Source: Microdochium bolleyi (lineage: Eukaryota; Ascomycota; Sordariomycetes; Xylariales; Microdochiaceae). From it: a stretch of 64,000 nucleotides of DNA. The stretch covers positions 372,001 through 436,000 of the forward strand of contig KQ964249.1 in NCBI GenBank assembly GCA_001566295.1. Reading direction: 5' to 3'. Shown piece after piece: positions 33,382 through 45,167 of this stretch. A model generated the notes under the pieces. It saw only the letters and a list, made by a program, of their open reading frames with translations, had not been told where the DNA came from and ran no database searches. A program made the position numbers and the translations under genes. How positions within the stretch are numbered: position 1 is the first letter of the stretch; the number at the start of each line of letters is the position of its first letter.

Positions 33382-33739
33382 ATGACTGGCCACCCGCGGA
33401 TGCCTGGCCTGCACACGCCCTCGCACTCTTTTAGTGAAGCCCCTATCCAGACTCCAGACTCGACCGCAGCCGGCAAGGGCTCAGCTCAGGAGCGCCGTGA
33501 GCGTGAAGCGTTCGAATTCGCAAAGAGGCTCACAGACCAGAAATTCACCATCAGTATGTGGACATGCACAAGCCTCAGACCATCGTTACACGACAGCTGA
33601 CAGCAAGGTAGCATCTTATCCGGATCCTTTGCTGCCGCGTAAGGCCACACAGGAGCAGCACTTCCCCAAAGGTGTCACCACAGAGATGGAGGCATATTTG
33701 CAAGCGGTTGCCGCAAGAGTGAAAGGTTCTGCTGCTTGA
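33382..33739 (+). CDS. small conserved-looking protein of unknown function
   Basis: Proposed exons 33382-33553 and 33597-33739, giving 104 residues. The first exon reads MTGHPRMPGLHTPSHSFSEA and ends in a charged helix, REREAFEFAKRLTDQKFTI. The second gives TDSKVASYPDPLLPRKATQE and HFPKGVTTEMEAYLQAVAAR. The 43-nt intron (GTATGT to ACGACAG) is the shortest in the window and lacks a clean branch site. The alternative acceptor seven bases further on shifts into a stop. Both exons look coding and the joined length is a multiple of three. No domain is recognised; it is soluble and predicted helical. Confidence 0.62.
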
Positions 33740-34579
33740 ACGCAACAGGCAGTCAAGTTATGATTATGTGAACAATAAGACGATATATTCCACCAACCAT
33801 TCACAATGATCTCACGTATTCTGGACCTCTGAACTTTTGAGCCTTTGATCTTCTCAGCCTCGCGTGGCAGCATCATGTTGCTGTTGCAGCTTCGGGATCA
33901 CGACGTCCACAATGTTGGCATCTGTCTCGGCATTGCCGACATTGAGGGCGACTACATGATGCTCACAGCTATCAACCGTTGACTGACAGAATATATGCTC
34001 CATATCAGTGGCCGACTTGGTGTGATTCGCAACTAAAAGAATATGAAACCTCTGGATCTTCGCCCATCTCAGACTCGCCAAGTTCTGGGCTCAGTGGACG
34101 CGCAAAGGACACTTCACAGCCCTTCAACCAGAAAAAGCTTCAAGGCGTAGCCTTTACTCATGCCTGGCTGAGTGGTAAGACTCAACGGAGAATTGTACTG
34201 TGGATGGCAGCCGTGTGCCCCCGACAGTTTATCACAACGCAAATCTGAAAGATTTCGTTTTTCTGCAAAATTAGAACCCCCTGCCGTTACTGGACCATTG
34301 TACCTCGCAACTTCGTTGCTCCAGGCATTCACCCTGAGATCAGCTTGCACCAACCCTCTTCACATTGGTATTCTCCTGATCCTCAGACCTTACTTCCAGT
34401 TCCTGTTCCGAGTGGAATACGGCAAACCACTGACCGACCATTACCGGTCCCTGTCCTATCTCCACCCACCACGAGATAAAATCAACCTCGATACGCACGC
34501 AGACCGACCGGTCTTGTTCGGTTAAATCCAAAGTCTCAGCTCCTTTTCCATAAAGGTGGCCACGGCCACGGACATCACA
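33740..34579. other. intergenic, no gene seen
   Basis: 840 bases between the small gene and the start of the RG-rich gene. The segment 34380-34560 is pyrimidine-rich and a plausible promoter. Confidence 0.45.
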
Positions 34580-35896
34580 ATGGACTCACCACCACCAGAG
34601 GTACCCGGGCACGTACTCGCCGCCAACGCCAACAACAACACAGACGACGGTCACAAGATCGCCACACCAAAGCACAGAGACATCCCCTCCACACCAACCA
34701 AGCCTCCCGCACCTGCCCGTCAGCAACTTATCACGCCTCAATCCCCCGCGGCAGCGGACACAGGGCGGTTCTTGGTCGTCTAGAACACGGCCTCCATCCG
34801 AAACCGCCTGCCCACTACAGCAACAGTTACAACAGCCAGCGACGACGATGACCCATTCATCAACAACAACAGCGACCTCAAGAGTTCCGGCACCGGAGGA
34901 GCAAACCCAGGTGCAGGCACGACAGTGACCAGACCACCGTACGACTTCGCCCAGCGCGACCGGGATATGGCGAAAGTCCAGGACTGGCTACGCTCCTCGT
35001 CCACCCCGGAGCAGCGACGACAGCGCTCCGACGCCGCCGTGACGGCGCTGCTACAGTCATGCTCGGAGGTATCGCGGCACTACACGCAGCGCAGAGGGTA
35101 TACTGAGAGTGTCTGGTCCTCATCCAACGACGAGGGAGGAGAAGACGAGAACATGGGCGACACGACAGATCTGCAGGACGAAGCAAGCCACAGAGACGAG
35201 GAGAAGCAACTGGGCCAGGCAGCGACAGCACTTCCCAAAGATGATACACACATTCCTAAACCGCAGATCGGCCAGGCCGGCATCGAAAACGAGCAGGACC
35301 TCGACGTCGTCATGAACTTCCGCGAGACGCACAACGTCGCTGTCGCCTCGATCCGCGCGGGGCAGACCGTCCTCCCGTACTACGGCGGCGGCAGCGTCAG
35401 GCGGACGGATCTCCAGAGCAGACATCATGCCTCCATCTCCACCTCCACCTCCTCGACGACATCAGCGCACACGGGACAGCCAGCACCGGACGGAAAGCCA
35501 CAGCACAGGCTGGTCAGGATCCCGCCGCAGGGAGTCAACCCCTACGGCACCGCGGCCGCCAGAATCGCCGCACGGAAGAACAGCCGTGAAAGAGGAGGTA
35601 AAAGCCGCGACGGCACTGGAGGCAGGGTCCGTAACGGGAAGAACAGCAAAAGGGCCGCCGACACCGACAGGGACTGGACGCCCGATGCGGGCAGCGACCG
35701 CGGCATCTTTGTGAGTGCTGCCGCGCGCCGCCACGGCTCGCTGCGGCTGATCGCTCTAGAGACCGCTGCCGCCGAGGCGCGACGCATACGCGGGCGTAAA
35801 GGTCGCGGCAGTCGTGGCCGTGGAAGAGGCGGTAGAGGAAGGGCTGGGAAGGCGGCTACGGCAGTGCAGAGGGACATGCTTCCCGAGGCTGATTGA
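34580..35896 (+). CDS. RG-rich nuclear-type protein of unknown function, frame interrupted by TAG
   Basis: One continuous frame of 439 codons from ATG 34580 (MDSPPPEVPGHVLAANANNN) to the stop at 35896, except for a single TAG at 34781-34783. The part before it is Pro/Thr-rich (TPTKPPAPARQQLITPQSP) and ends GRFLVV. The part after reads NTASIRNRLPTTATV without a frame change, then RPPYDFAQRDRDMAKVQDWL, a 130-residue acidic/charged region and FRETHNVAVASIRAGQ. It ends in basic low-complexity sequence (RGRKGRGSRGRGRGGRGRAG), typical of nucleolar or RNA-binding tails. I know no family. The TAG may be a true nonsense mutation, a sequencing error or part of an unrecognised intron (TCTAG could be an acceptor). 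If translation starts after the stop, the first Met is in QRDRDMAKVQ. Confidence 0.6.
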
Positions 35897-35979
35897 TTAC
35901 CTTGAGGGGAAATCATCCGGCATCCTATCAACTTCTCGTTTTGGTGGTGGAGCGGAGGTCTTTCCGGTCATTCTAGGGC

Positions 35980-36192
35980 TCAGTCGAGGTTTGATAACCT
36001 TGGGCTTCGCCTCGTTTGATGTATCCACGAAGTATCAGCAAGACGGGTGTCGTCGACGGCGTGCACTGTGATTTTGGCGACATCAATCTGCTACCACAGC
36101 TTGTGCCGGTATAGGTTGTAGTCGTTGACATCGACTTTGGGAAACCCATGCAACTTGCCCCAGCCCGTTTGCCGTGGATAGTTTTCCCAATC
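35980..36192 (-). pseudogene. possible gene relic, unidentified
   Basis: On the minus strand a frame of about 70 codons reads DWENYPRQTGWGKLHGFPKV, then DVNDYNLYRHKLW, a TAG at 36091-36093, and QIDVAKITVHAVDDTRLADT. The composition is protein-like (aromatic and charged residues in alternation, few low-complexity runs), and TAG follows TGG where a second TGG would fit. I cannot name a family, and no start or splice signals are evident. It may be chance. Confidence 0.25.
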
Positions 36193-37723
36193 ATACTGTT
36201 GGGGGCACGCGCAGACGCGAACTGAAAGCATTGTGCACATTGTACTTATGAACGAGTCTCCAAAGCGTACCGATCGACTCGTCTACCCTATCTCTTAAGT
36301 GCAGCCATCTGAAACCTTGTATGAGCCGTGATGCTCATCTATATGCCCGGTGCCTGTTATCGTCGGACACGGCGGCTCCCAGTTGAGTATCGTAAGCAAA
36401 GATCGTGCAGCGCCAGCGAGGTTTCCACAAAAACAGCTCCGTTCCGTCGGCGTCTCCCTGCACCACCTGCGTCACTGACGCAGCCGCCAGTGGGCTCCAT
36501 GGCTGTTAGTGCGAGATAGTGCTGCTTCGAATGCTGGCATCGAAGGAACATGACTCGTCAGGATGTCTCCAACTCGCTGCTAGTCGCGGAAGAGAGCGAC
36601 GGCTGCTGGGATGAGTGGGTGCTCAAAGGTCTGGTTTACAGCATAACCGCAGAAATTCCACGCAGCACGGCTCTCTATCCACTGAGCGCTACCGGACAAT
36701 ATCTTGACAATAATCTGCCATGAAACGCGCCGAAGTGTTGCCTCTTGGCTCAATGCCGAACAGCGAAGTCATGCTAACCACAGCGGTTCTATATGCTCGA
36801 CTTAGCGATATATTGCATACAGGTGGCGAAAGCACCGACCGCCTTATGCCGAGAGAAGTCTCTATGTGCAAGCGGCACGCGTGGCGGAGCAGCTTGCATA
36901 TGTCTCGGTTTCGCCGTGTGCCCCAGCATGGCAAAGTCCCGTCGCAGTGGCCGAGATGCATGCACACAAAGACGGTGGTCGGCGGTGTGAGCACATCATG
37001 ATGGCAAGTCATAAGGGAGGAGGCTGGGCTGCTGTTCGAGCCTGCACGGCCCCCAAATGCAAGCGACCGCTTGAGCGGCTTGAGCGGTCGGGATGTTGGA
37101 CGGCAGCACTGTCGAAGCCCAAGCTGGCCCAAGGATGGGGTTCTCGTGGAAGCCGTTTGTCCACGAAGGCAAAGCAATTATGCATCGTCAAGCGGACCCT
37201 TGTTATGGCGCTCGGCGACTCGCAGTTCGCCAACGAGCATCAAGTCTCCCATCTATGTGTCTTCCGGGTTGGGTGGCCATGTTGTCCTCCAATGAACACC
37301 CCGAGTCCCTTATTCGCCGAAGAGAGGGTCGTTTCGTTGTTCCCAAGTAGAACCCTGGTCCAGCTGGCACACACAAGGGGTCCCTGCACAGCCTAGCGCT
37401 CGGGTCCGCCCGGGCACGAGGCGTGCGCTCCTTGTCGCGGCACTAACTAGACCCGGAGCATTTCATCTCACACAGGAGCCGTGGTAGCAAATTGCTGGCC
37501 TCAACATCTTGAGATGCCTCTGGCATGCGCTTTTGTGTCAAGCCCGACCCTCGAAAACTTGTCCCGCGTGCGGAGCAAGCGTCATGATACTCAGGTGAAG
37601 CCGTGCCCCGCTTCTCTGGTCAGCGGCGGAAAAGGTCCGCCTTCAGTTGTTGCATCTGTGACAGTGTCTCTTGAGAGGCTGCCGTTGAGTCACGCCACTG
37701 CGGAAGATGCGTGTAAATAGTCA

Positions 37724-37754
37724 CGTCGAGCCGAGTCGAGTCGAGCCAAGTCGG
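37724..37754 (+). repeat. short imperfect GTCGAG repeat
   Basis: The segment reads as overlapping copies of GTCGAGCCGA, GTCGA, GTCGAGCCAA and GTCGG. No function can be inferred. Confidence 0.6.
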
Positions 37755-38895
37755 GAGAGTTCCGCCGTAGAGCATGACCGTTGTGAGGCTGCGTTTTGGT
37801 GATTCAACATGGCGAGGCGATGGAGAGATCTGACGGTTTGCGGGATCAGAAATGGCGGGGCATGTTTCTAGAAGGGGACCAAGCATCCATCCAGATCCTT
37901 CCATCCTGACCAGCCACGTACCCTGGCATGTGAAGGTCGTGCTTGCCTTGGGCCAATATTCACATCTGCCCGGGCCAGCCACAGACCATGCAATGTCTTG
38001 CGACTTTGAAGCTTTCCACCTCGGTGACCGCCTGCAAAAGCAAGTGCTGCAGGGTGCACACATGAACGACACACAGCCTCGGAGTCCCCATCATCGCACA
38101 GGCTCGACAGGGTGTCCGACAGGATTACTCCGCCAGGCCCTCCAGGGCGGAGCCGGGCGCGCCAGCCACTTGACGAGCGGATCAAGGCGCCTCGTCCTGG
38201 TCGGGCAGATGAGGGCAACCCATGCGCTGAGCTTGCGCCGCCCTGCCCGGCGCAGGCCTGAGGCTCGACGTGTCTGCAGCCGAGCATCAGCAACCCCTCC
38301 CCTCGCCTGTCCCAACAACACGAGACAAAACTGCATAGGTCTACCAGCTGCGTGCGGGTGCATCTATCTCGGAGCGAGAACCTTCATACGACCGTCCGCT
38401 GACCAACAAGACTGCCGCCGCCGGTCCAGATCCATCAGACACCTGCCAGTTCCAGAGGCGTGGTAGACATTCGCTGGACGAGCCGGGCCCAGACTCCCGG
38501 CCTGCGAAGACGGGCGGTTTCCACATTTATCCTCTGTCGCCCTGACGCAACCCAAGTGCCCTTCCCCCTCACGCCCGAGCTTGGGCGCCTGCATTCAAGG
38601 TTGCTTGCAAATACCACACGCCACCTGCCTCCTCACCAAACTTCTCCCCCGAGTACATCCCGTGCCCCTGTCAACACCACCACCACCACCGCATCCCAAT
38701 CCTCCCCCACGCTCACGCAAGCCGCCTTGTGAGAGCGCTGCACATGGGACCTCAACACTCCGGGCTCTGAGCTTCAGTCGCCTGTGACATCCTCGTCCTC
38801 TGTCACGTATCCCGAGCGACCACTGTTCCACCAGACACTGGTGCATCTTCGTCAAGAGACTCTACAACAGCAACAGTCCACCGTCTCCAGCCAAG

Positions 38896-41800
38896 ATGAC
38901 CAACTCAGAGGGCGGTTTCGACCTGCTCCGGCGTGCCACGCAGGCCATGATGTCCAAGTGAGTCTCCAGGTTCTTTCATAACTCTCGAAATCCGCCCTAT
39001 GCCCTCCTCATCAACATCTCTTCGTCTCGACCTCCGTCGGCCGTGGTCCCCTTGCCGGGGCTACGATCTCTCTTCGTTTTCAGTTGTCATCGCTCAGCTC
39101 CCGCTCTTGCTCTTCGGACCCTTTCAGCAAAGTGGCAACGTGTATCTCGTCTTGACTTCTTCATCCTCCCACGAGATGGTCTCTAGTTGAGACTTCCTGA
39201 GACACCCGCTCCCCACAGCCGAACACCAGGCCACGCTCATCATGACGACTTCCTGGACCATCTCTTTCCGCACGCCGCTCCAGACTGCCTAGCATTGAAA
39301 GATTCCTCCACCGGCTTCGATCACCCTTGCTGGTGTTGGGGCTTGCAACCATCATCCTTGATCACCACCACGGCCATGCGCTCGCCATGGGTTGCACAAG
39401 CAAGCAGTCGAAGCAACAGCAACACTACCCCAACCATCGCATCGGCTGAAGCCGGGCAGCCCGCAAGAAGCTCGTCTATGGCACACGAAGACTCGGGACT
39501 TTCCAGCTGAAGCTCCGCATCTCGGCGACATGCATTGCGCGGGGTCCAGACAAAACTTCATCATTACGGCCTGACTCGCCCGCAATCCAGAGCTGCCCAG
39601 AGCAAAAATTGCGAGCTTAACCAGGATCGGCTCACCCCTCAGAGGCTCTGCATGCTGCCAGGAGCTTGCAACAACCCCTCTTCCCCACTCCTCACGGGAG
39701 CAATGCGATTTATCACCATGGCCTTGGAATTGCCGAGATCGCCGTTGTCCGGAACCGCAATTGCCAGGCTATTCCACCGACAATGTCGGGCTATGTGGCT
39801 GTTCTAGAGGAACAAATTGATCTTGGGCGATCAGTCGGCCTGCTGGTGCCGATTTTGATGATGATGACGATGCACTTGCTTAGTACCAAGCTCGAGGGCA
39901 CTCCTCCAACCGCATTTGCAAGTGCTGGGCGGTTCAGCGACTGCGGCAATTACCTTCTTGTCATTGTGCGGCGTCCACAGCTTCCCAGTAAATGACTTGA
40001 TGCCCTTGAGTCGCGTTTCTCTGTTCAGAGCAGCGGAACCTTGCAGCACGCGCTTCGAGCCCCACCTTGGCAAGGGTTTTCGCACAGCATGTATTAACGA
40101 CGAAAGCAGGACATCCCCGGCCGATGACGAGGTTTCGGACCACATCGGCGTTGACACCCCGCGTTCGGGCGTAGCCACTCCTCAGCCCGACCTCCACGAT
40201 AAACGCCTGCCACAGATCATGAGCTATTTTGGCCAGGTTCGTTCTGCCTCTTTAGATTTCTTGTCGCGTTCTGCCGCCTATGCCCGATCTCCCGAGAGTG
40301 GTTCTGTCCCCCTCGCAACACCCACAGAAGACACGAGGCAGGAGCCAGCATCAGGAGAGCGTCGCGGCGATGGCTTGGACGACATAAGCCAGGAAGCGGT
40401 ACATACAGAGCTTCCTGTCCTCCCGCATGAGATGCTCGGGTCTTCTGAGACCACCGCTTCCACACAACAGGCACCGTCGTCTCGCGATCCTTATCCCACT
40501 CCACCCCTCTCGCAATCGTCTTCTGAGAAAGGAGTGAAGCTTGAGGGTCCCAGCAGCATACAAGGACCAGACAAAGCTCCTCGTCGAGCTGTCAGGCCAG
40601 TCTCTGCCCACGTCAAGAGTCTCTCCGAGCTCCCCTTGTCCGCTCGAAGGGCCAGCCTGTCGGCCCCCTTGACGAGCGTCGTTACTCCTTCTACAGTGCT
40701 AGCAAGCCACCTCTCTAACCCCAGTTCTCGCATCACACGCACAACCCCGAGTACTCCCATGAGCATTTCTGGTTCTCCTGGCGACGTTGGTGGCTATTTT
40801 GCAAAGTCTGCTTCGGTTGACAAGTTGAAGAAGCTTACTGACACTGCGTGGAAAAAGAGCGGACAGTCGACCCCAACCCGAGCAATGTCCACCGCACAAC
40901 CCTCTCAAGCCGAGAGCCGTTCGTCGTCCAAGACCAGCAACGGAGATGGGAACGCCGCCAGCGGCAGGATGACACCGGTCTCGTCTCAGACGGGAGGCGC
41001 GGCGGCGCCAGTACAAAAGGGCAAGATGACCATCAAGATTCTCGAGGCTCGAGGGTTGCGGAGAGCTCGCGACCCGTATGTCGTAGCTGTTTTTCAGAGG
41101 GGCGAGCTCATCTCGGCGGGTCCCCAGGCTCCGGACGAGGACGAAGACCTACCGCCTGCACCAACAAGCGCGGGCATTCCGATCCAGCGGCAAGGCAGCG
41201 ATTCTGGACGGCCAATGGCAATTCCGATGCGAAGCCGCCAAAGCAGCAACACGAGTGTCAACGACCACAGCACTTTCCGCAATCGCAACGCGCAGCGAAC
41301 CTTCACCAATCCTAAGTGGGATGCTGAGGCAGTATTGTAAGTAACAACGATTACTCGGCAGGCAGACAATACGGACAGGCACATGAGGCTGACTGTTTAC
41401 AGCGATGTTGTGGCTGCGGATATGCTCGTAGACATCTCAGTCTATGACCACGGAGCGACCGGTGAAGAATTCCTCGGACATGCCGATTTTCAGGCTCGGG
41501 ACCCGACTCGCGATGAACCAGTACGAGGCTGGTTCCCTCTGAAAGGCAAGGCCAACACAACGGCGGAAGACGCGCCAACGGGCGAGATCTATGTCGAATG
41601 TTACTACCAGCGAACCGAGAAGAAACATTACGGACCAGACGATTTCCAGATCTTGAGACTCATCGGTAAGGGAACATTCGGACAGGTCTACCAGGTTCGC
41701 AAGAAGGACACGGGGCGGATCTACGCCATGAAGGTCTTGTCCAAGAAGGTCATTGTGCAGAAGAAAGAGGTGGCCCACACAGTTGGCGAACGGAATATTC

Positions 41801-42849
41801 TCGTTCGCACAGCGATGACGGAGTCGCCCTTCATTGTTGGTCTCAAGTTCTCGTTCCAGACATCTAACGACTTGTTCTTGGTAACGGACTACATGTCTGG
41901 AGGCGAGCTCTTCTGGCACTTGCAGAAGGAAGGCCGCTTCGACGAGAAGAGGGCAAAGTTCTACATTGCGGAGCTCATTCTTGCTATTCAGCATCTCCAC
42001 AAGAACGATATCGTGTATCGCGATCTCAAGCCTGAGAACATACTTCTGGACGCCAACGGCCACATTGCGCTCTGTGACTTTGGTCTCTCCAAGGCGAACC
42101 TGACAAAGAACGACACTACCAACACGTTCTGTGGCACTACGGAATACCTTGCTCCGGAGGTCCTGCTCGATGAAGCGGGCTACACGAAGATGGTCGACTT
42201 CTGGTCTCTTGGAGTTCTTGTTTTTGAAATGTGCTGTGGCTGGAGTCCTTTCTACGCGGAGGACACCCAGCAGATGTACAAGAACATTGCCTTTGGCAAG
42301 GTCCGATTCCCGAGAGACACGCTCTCTCAAGAGGGACGCAACTTCGTCAAGGGTCTCCTGAACCGTAACCCAAAACATCGGCTTGGAGCTATCGATGACG
42401 CCGAGGAGCTCATGCGTCACCCATTCTTCAATGACGTCGAATGGGATGTTCTCGGGAGGAAGCTCATTGCACCCCCTTTCAAGCCAAAGTTGAAGTCAGA
42501 GACGGATGTGTCGTATTTCGACCCAGAGTTCACCAACGCATTGAACCAAAACGGCTCTCTCAACGAGAGAGCACAACAGCTTGCTACTGGCTTCGCCTCA
42601 TCGACACCATTGTCCCCCACGACGCAGGCGAAATTCCAGGGGTTTACCTTCGTTGACGAAAGCTCCCTCGACCATCATTTCGGTGGTCGCTACGATGATG
42701 AGGACATGACCGATGCGCACCACCGCCGGCACAATGATTTTGACGACGTCGATGATGTCGCACAACAACGGGCGAACAACCGAATGAGTGGTGTCGTGAA
42801 GACGGGCCACGGGGACGAGCCATTTGGCAATTCGCAGTTCGACATGTAG
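38896..42849 (+). CDS. sch9: C2-domain AGC kinase Sch9 (SckA/Sck1 class)
   Basis: Proposed exons 38896-38957, 40110-41336 and 41403-42849, giving 911 residues. Exon 1 is MTNSEGGFDLLRRATQAMMS and ends at GTGAGT. The first intron is long (1152 nt); its acceptor is placed at GAAAGCAG, giving SKTSPADDEVSDHIGVDTPR, but acceptors after 39980 and 40028 are also in phase. Intron 2 is GTAAGT to TTACAG. After a Ser-rich region comes a C2 domain from about residue 324 (KMTIKILEARGLRRARDPYV) to about 480. The kinase domain shows IGKGTFGQVY, K540, YRDLKPENILL (D637), DFGLSK (D655), the T-loop TFCGTTEYLAPE (T671), a turn-motif region STPLSPTT and the hydrophobic motif FQGFTF (T845). Sch9 is a TORC1-regulated S6K/Akt-like kinase controlling growth, stress and development. 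Confidence 0.93.
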
Positions 42850-45167
42850 TATGTTCTAGCATACTGGCATGCCATACTGAGGGCTTGTCCTTTCCACTTT
42901 TCACGGCTCACAGAAGGATATAACACAAATTAACGATCATCATGTAAGGGCGGGTCTTGTGCTAGGCTATTGGCTCATCCTTCCTTTCCTTTCCTCGAAG
43001 CTTCAGCGTGGGTCAGGATTTCTTCGCGTACAGATACGCCGCGGGCCGGGCAGGTCCTACCAGTACACATAACAGCATAGTACCGAGGGACGTAGCCGAT
43101 TCACTCGCTCTCGTCTCTCTTTCCCTTTATCATTGCATCAGGTCGGCCATTGATTATTACTTCATGCGTTGGTTCTCGGTCAGATTTTTTAAAGTGACGG
43201 TCTCCTGGGTGGCTTGCGGAAACATGAGAAAGAGAGTGAGGAAGGGAAAAGGTTTCCTCTCAATTGCTGTGGCTACATGCTATGGGTGGTTTCGACATTG
43301 CACACGTACATATAGCTGGTCTGCCACAACTATCTAACAGCAACAAGAAGGAAGGTCCCCGGGAGGGAGAAACGTTTGGGGAAACGACCAAAACATACTT
43401 GAGTATCTAAGTGGCTTGGAATAAATCCACCAAGCGAGCCTTGAATGGGCTGATGAGAGCGGGATGAGAGACAGCAAGAAAAAGACAAAATTGACGAAAT
43501 TGAAGCAATAATTACCTAAGTTGGCTCGATGCGTACCTTTCTTGGCTTGGGACGACTTTGCTTTAATGGCCGTGGCTGTGACACTGTCCATATGGCAAGC
43601 CGTGACATGTGTGATTGGGGGTGGGGAGGAGGTTAGCCTTGTCTACTCTGGTACTTGGATTGTTCACTCGCAAGCTCTGCAGTCCCCAAAGCCCAAAAAG
43701 CCATGTCTTGCAGATGAACTCGGTCAAGTGATGCAAGTCGGAAGCGGGCTTGTTGGCTTGCCGCCCTGGATCTGTATAGCGCAAATCAACTCCACGGGCC
43801 ACCATTCGGCCGAGAAACAATAGGTTTGCCTTCCTAAGTGGCTATTAAGTCAAAGTCACGCATCTACTCCGTGTACGGCTCTTGCAGTCTTCGAGTTGTG
43901 ACCTAGTTTTCCACACACTCTGCCAGGTTGTTCTCGTGGTAAGGGGAATGAAGCACTCTTCGACAAGTCTCGGAGGTGGTTGTCCTGGTGTTAGGCAAGA
44001 CCTGGCAGGAGTTTCGGAGCATTTATTCCCAGCATTCATTAGAGCTTTGGTTGCATCAATGAGGGGATGACCCTGCATGTTCAAAAGGACAACCTAGAAA
44101 AAAGGAAGAAAACAGAAAACAGATACAAAAAATTACACAAGGGGTTTCCAGTGTTCACGAACAAGGCCACTCCTTTGGTAGGCTGCATGAACATGTATAG
44201 GTGCGAGTTCATGCACGAAACGAACAAAAAACAAGAAGGACGGGAAACACACCGCTCACCAGACTGCAATGTGCTACGTAGGAGCTCTCGCCCTGCAACT
44301 CCACCACTGACAACACACTCACTCACTCGTACCCCGGGAACCCCCCGGGAACCGCACCATACAGACGGGTTTGATCTGAAGACGCTCAGACCCTCCTGCA
44401 TCCACGTTTGCCGACATACCGCCTCAAAGCGGTCAGCTCGTTGGCAAGGCAGCCAATTGTTACCCACAGCGGTAAAGACAGCGGCATAGGCACGTCTGTG
44501 GGAGGGAACGGCTGTGCGCTTGGAGTGGGATTGGATCAATGATGCTTGTATTGGTTTCAAAGGTGGTTGGGTGACGGCGGCGGCAGTGGTGGTCGTTGGA
44601 GTCTGGCGTTCCGCGCGGGGTCCATGTCTGCGGGTGAACAAGCAACCTTCTTACCTTAGCTGGTTGATTAGTGCTCCCTCAGTCGTCATCGACTGCATCA
44701 TTGGCGGCACACACCACTGCTGGTGGCAAGCCCCGTGCCGTCATCAGCCATCTCAATGGATCATGGCATGGCTGCGGGCGGATGGGTATTAACAGCGTGC
44801 ACTGGGTCATGGGTCACCGAGAAGCAGGCATGATTGACAATGAACGATTGAAATCAGTGCTTTGAAGCAGGAATCCAGCATTGCAGTGAGCTGGAGACCC
44901 AAGACGTAAATATACACGGATTACAGACGCGCAAACCTCGCTTTGTTTTGCGTGAATGGTTCCCACGGCTCCTGCATCAAGCCGCGGCTCGACTCGCTTG
45001 TGAAATGCGACCGCTCGTGTGCTTTTGACACTTTTCCGACATGCCTACTACTGCTCCATCAAGCGTCCATCCCTGATCCTCCACTGCGTTTTCTCGTCGG
45101 ACATCCATGTCCCTCGGGATCATTGGAAGAAAGGAAAATCTGAAGCTCTCTTTAAGCCTCGGATGAT
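42850..45167. other. intergenic between convergent sch9 and atp14
   Basis: 2.3 kb without a recognisable gene. It contains A-rich tracts (44090-44140) and a short tandem CCCCGGGAACC/CCCCGGGAACC at about 44334-44355. Frames such as 44081-44641 minus show no domain. Confidence 0.5.
44334..44355 (+). repeat. tandem 11-base GC-rich doublet
   Basis: Two adjacent copies of CCCCGGGAACC, each holding a CCCGGG palindrome. Nothing else in the region repeats it. Confidence 0.6.

Larger units (their letters stand above)
35897..38895. other. 3 kb intergenic region upstream of sch9
   Basis: No intact gene is supported. A coding-like minus-strand stretch at 35980-36192 is listed separately. Minor repeats are a tandem CTTGAGCGG doublet at about 37066-37085 and a GTCGAG-rich run at 37724-37754. 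The 3' end (38560-38895) is C/T- and CCA-rich and is the likely sch9 promoter and leader. Confidence 0.45.

Noticed and set aside
37066..37093. inverted/tandem repeat GACCGCT...AGCGGTC
   Set aside because: Too short and isolated to be called a transposon end or a regulatory palindrome.
39187..39510. 107-codon frame inside the proposed sch9 first intron
   Set aside because: Ser/Thr/His-rich, no conserved motif; using it as an sch9 exon gives no link to the next coding block.
41437..42420. 327-codon minus-strand frame
   Set aside because: Antisense shadow of the Sch9 kinase domain.
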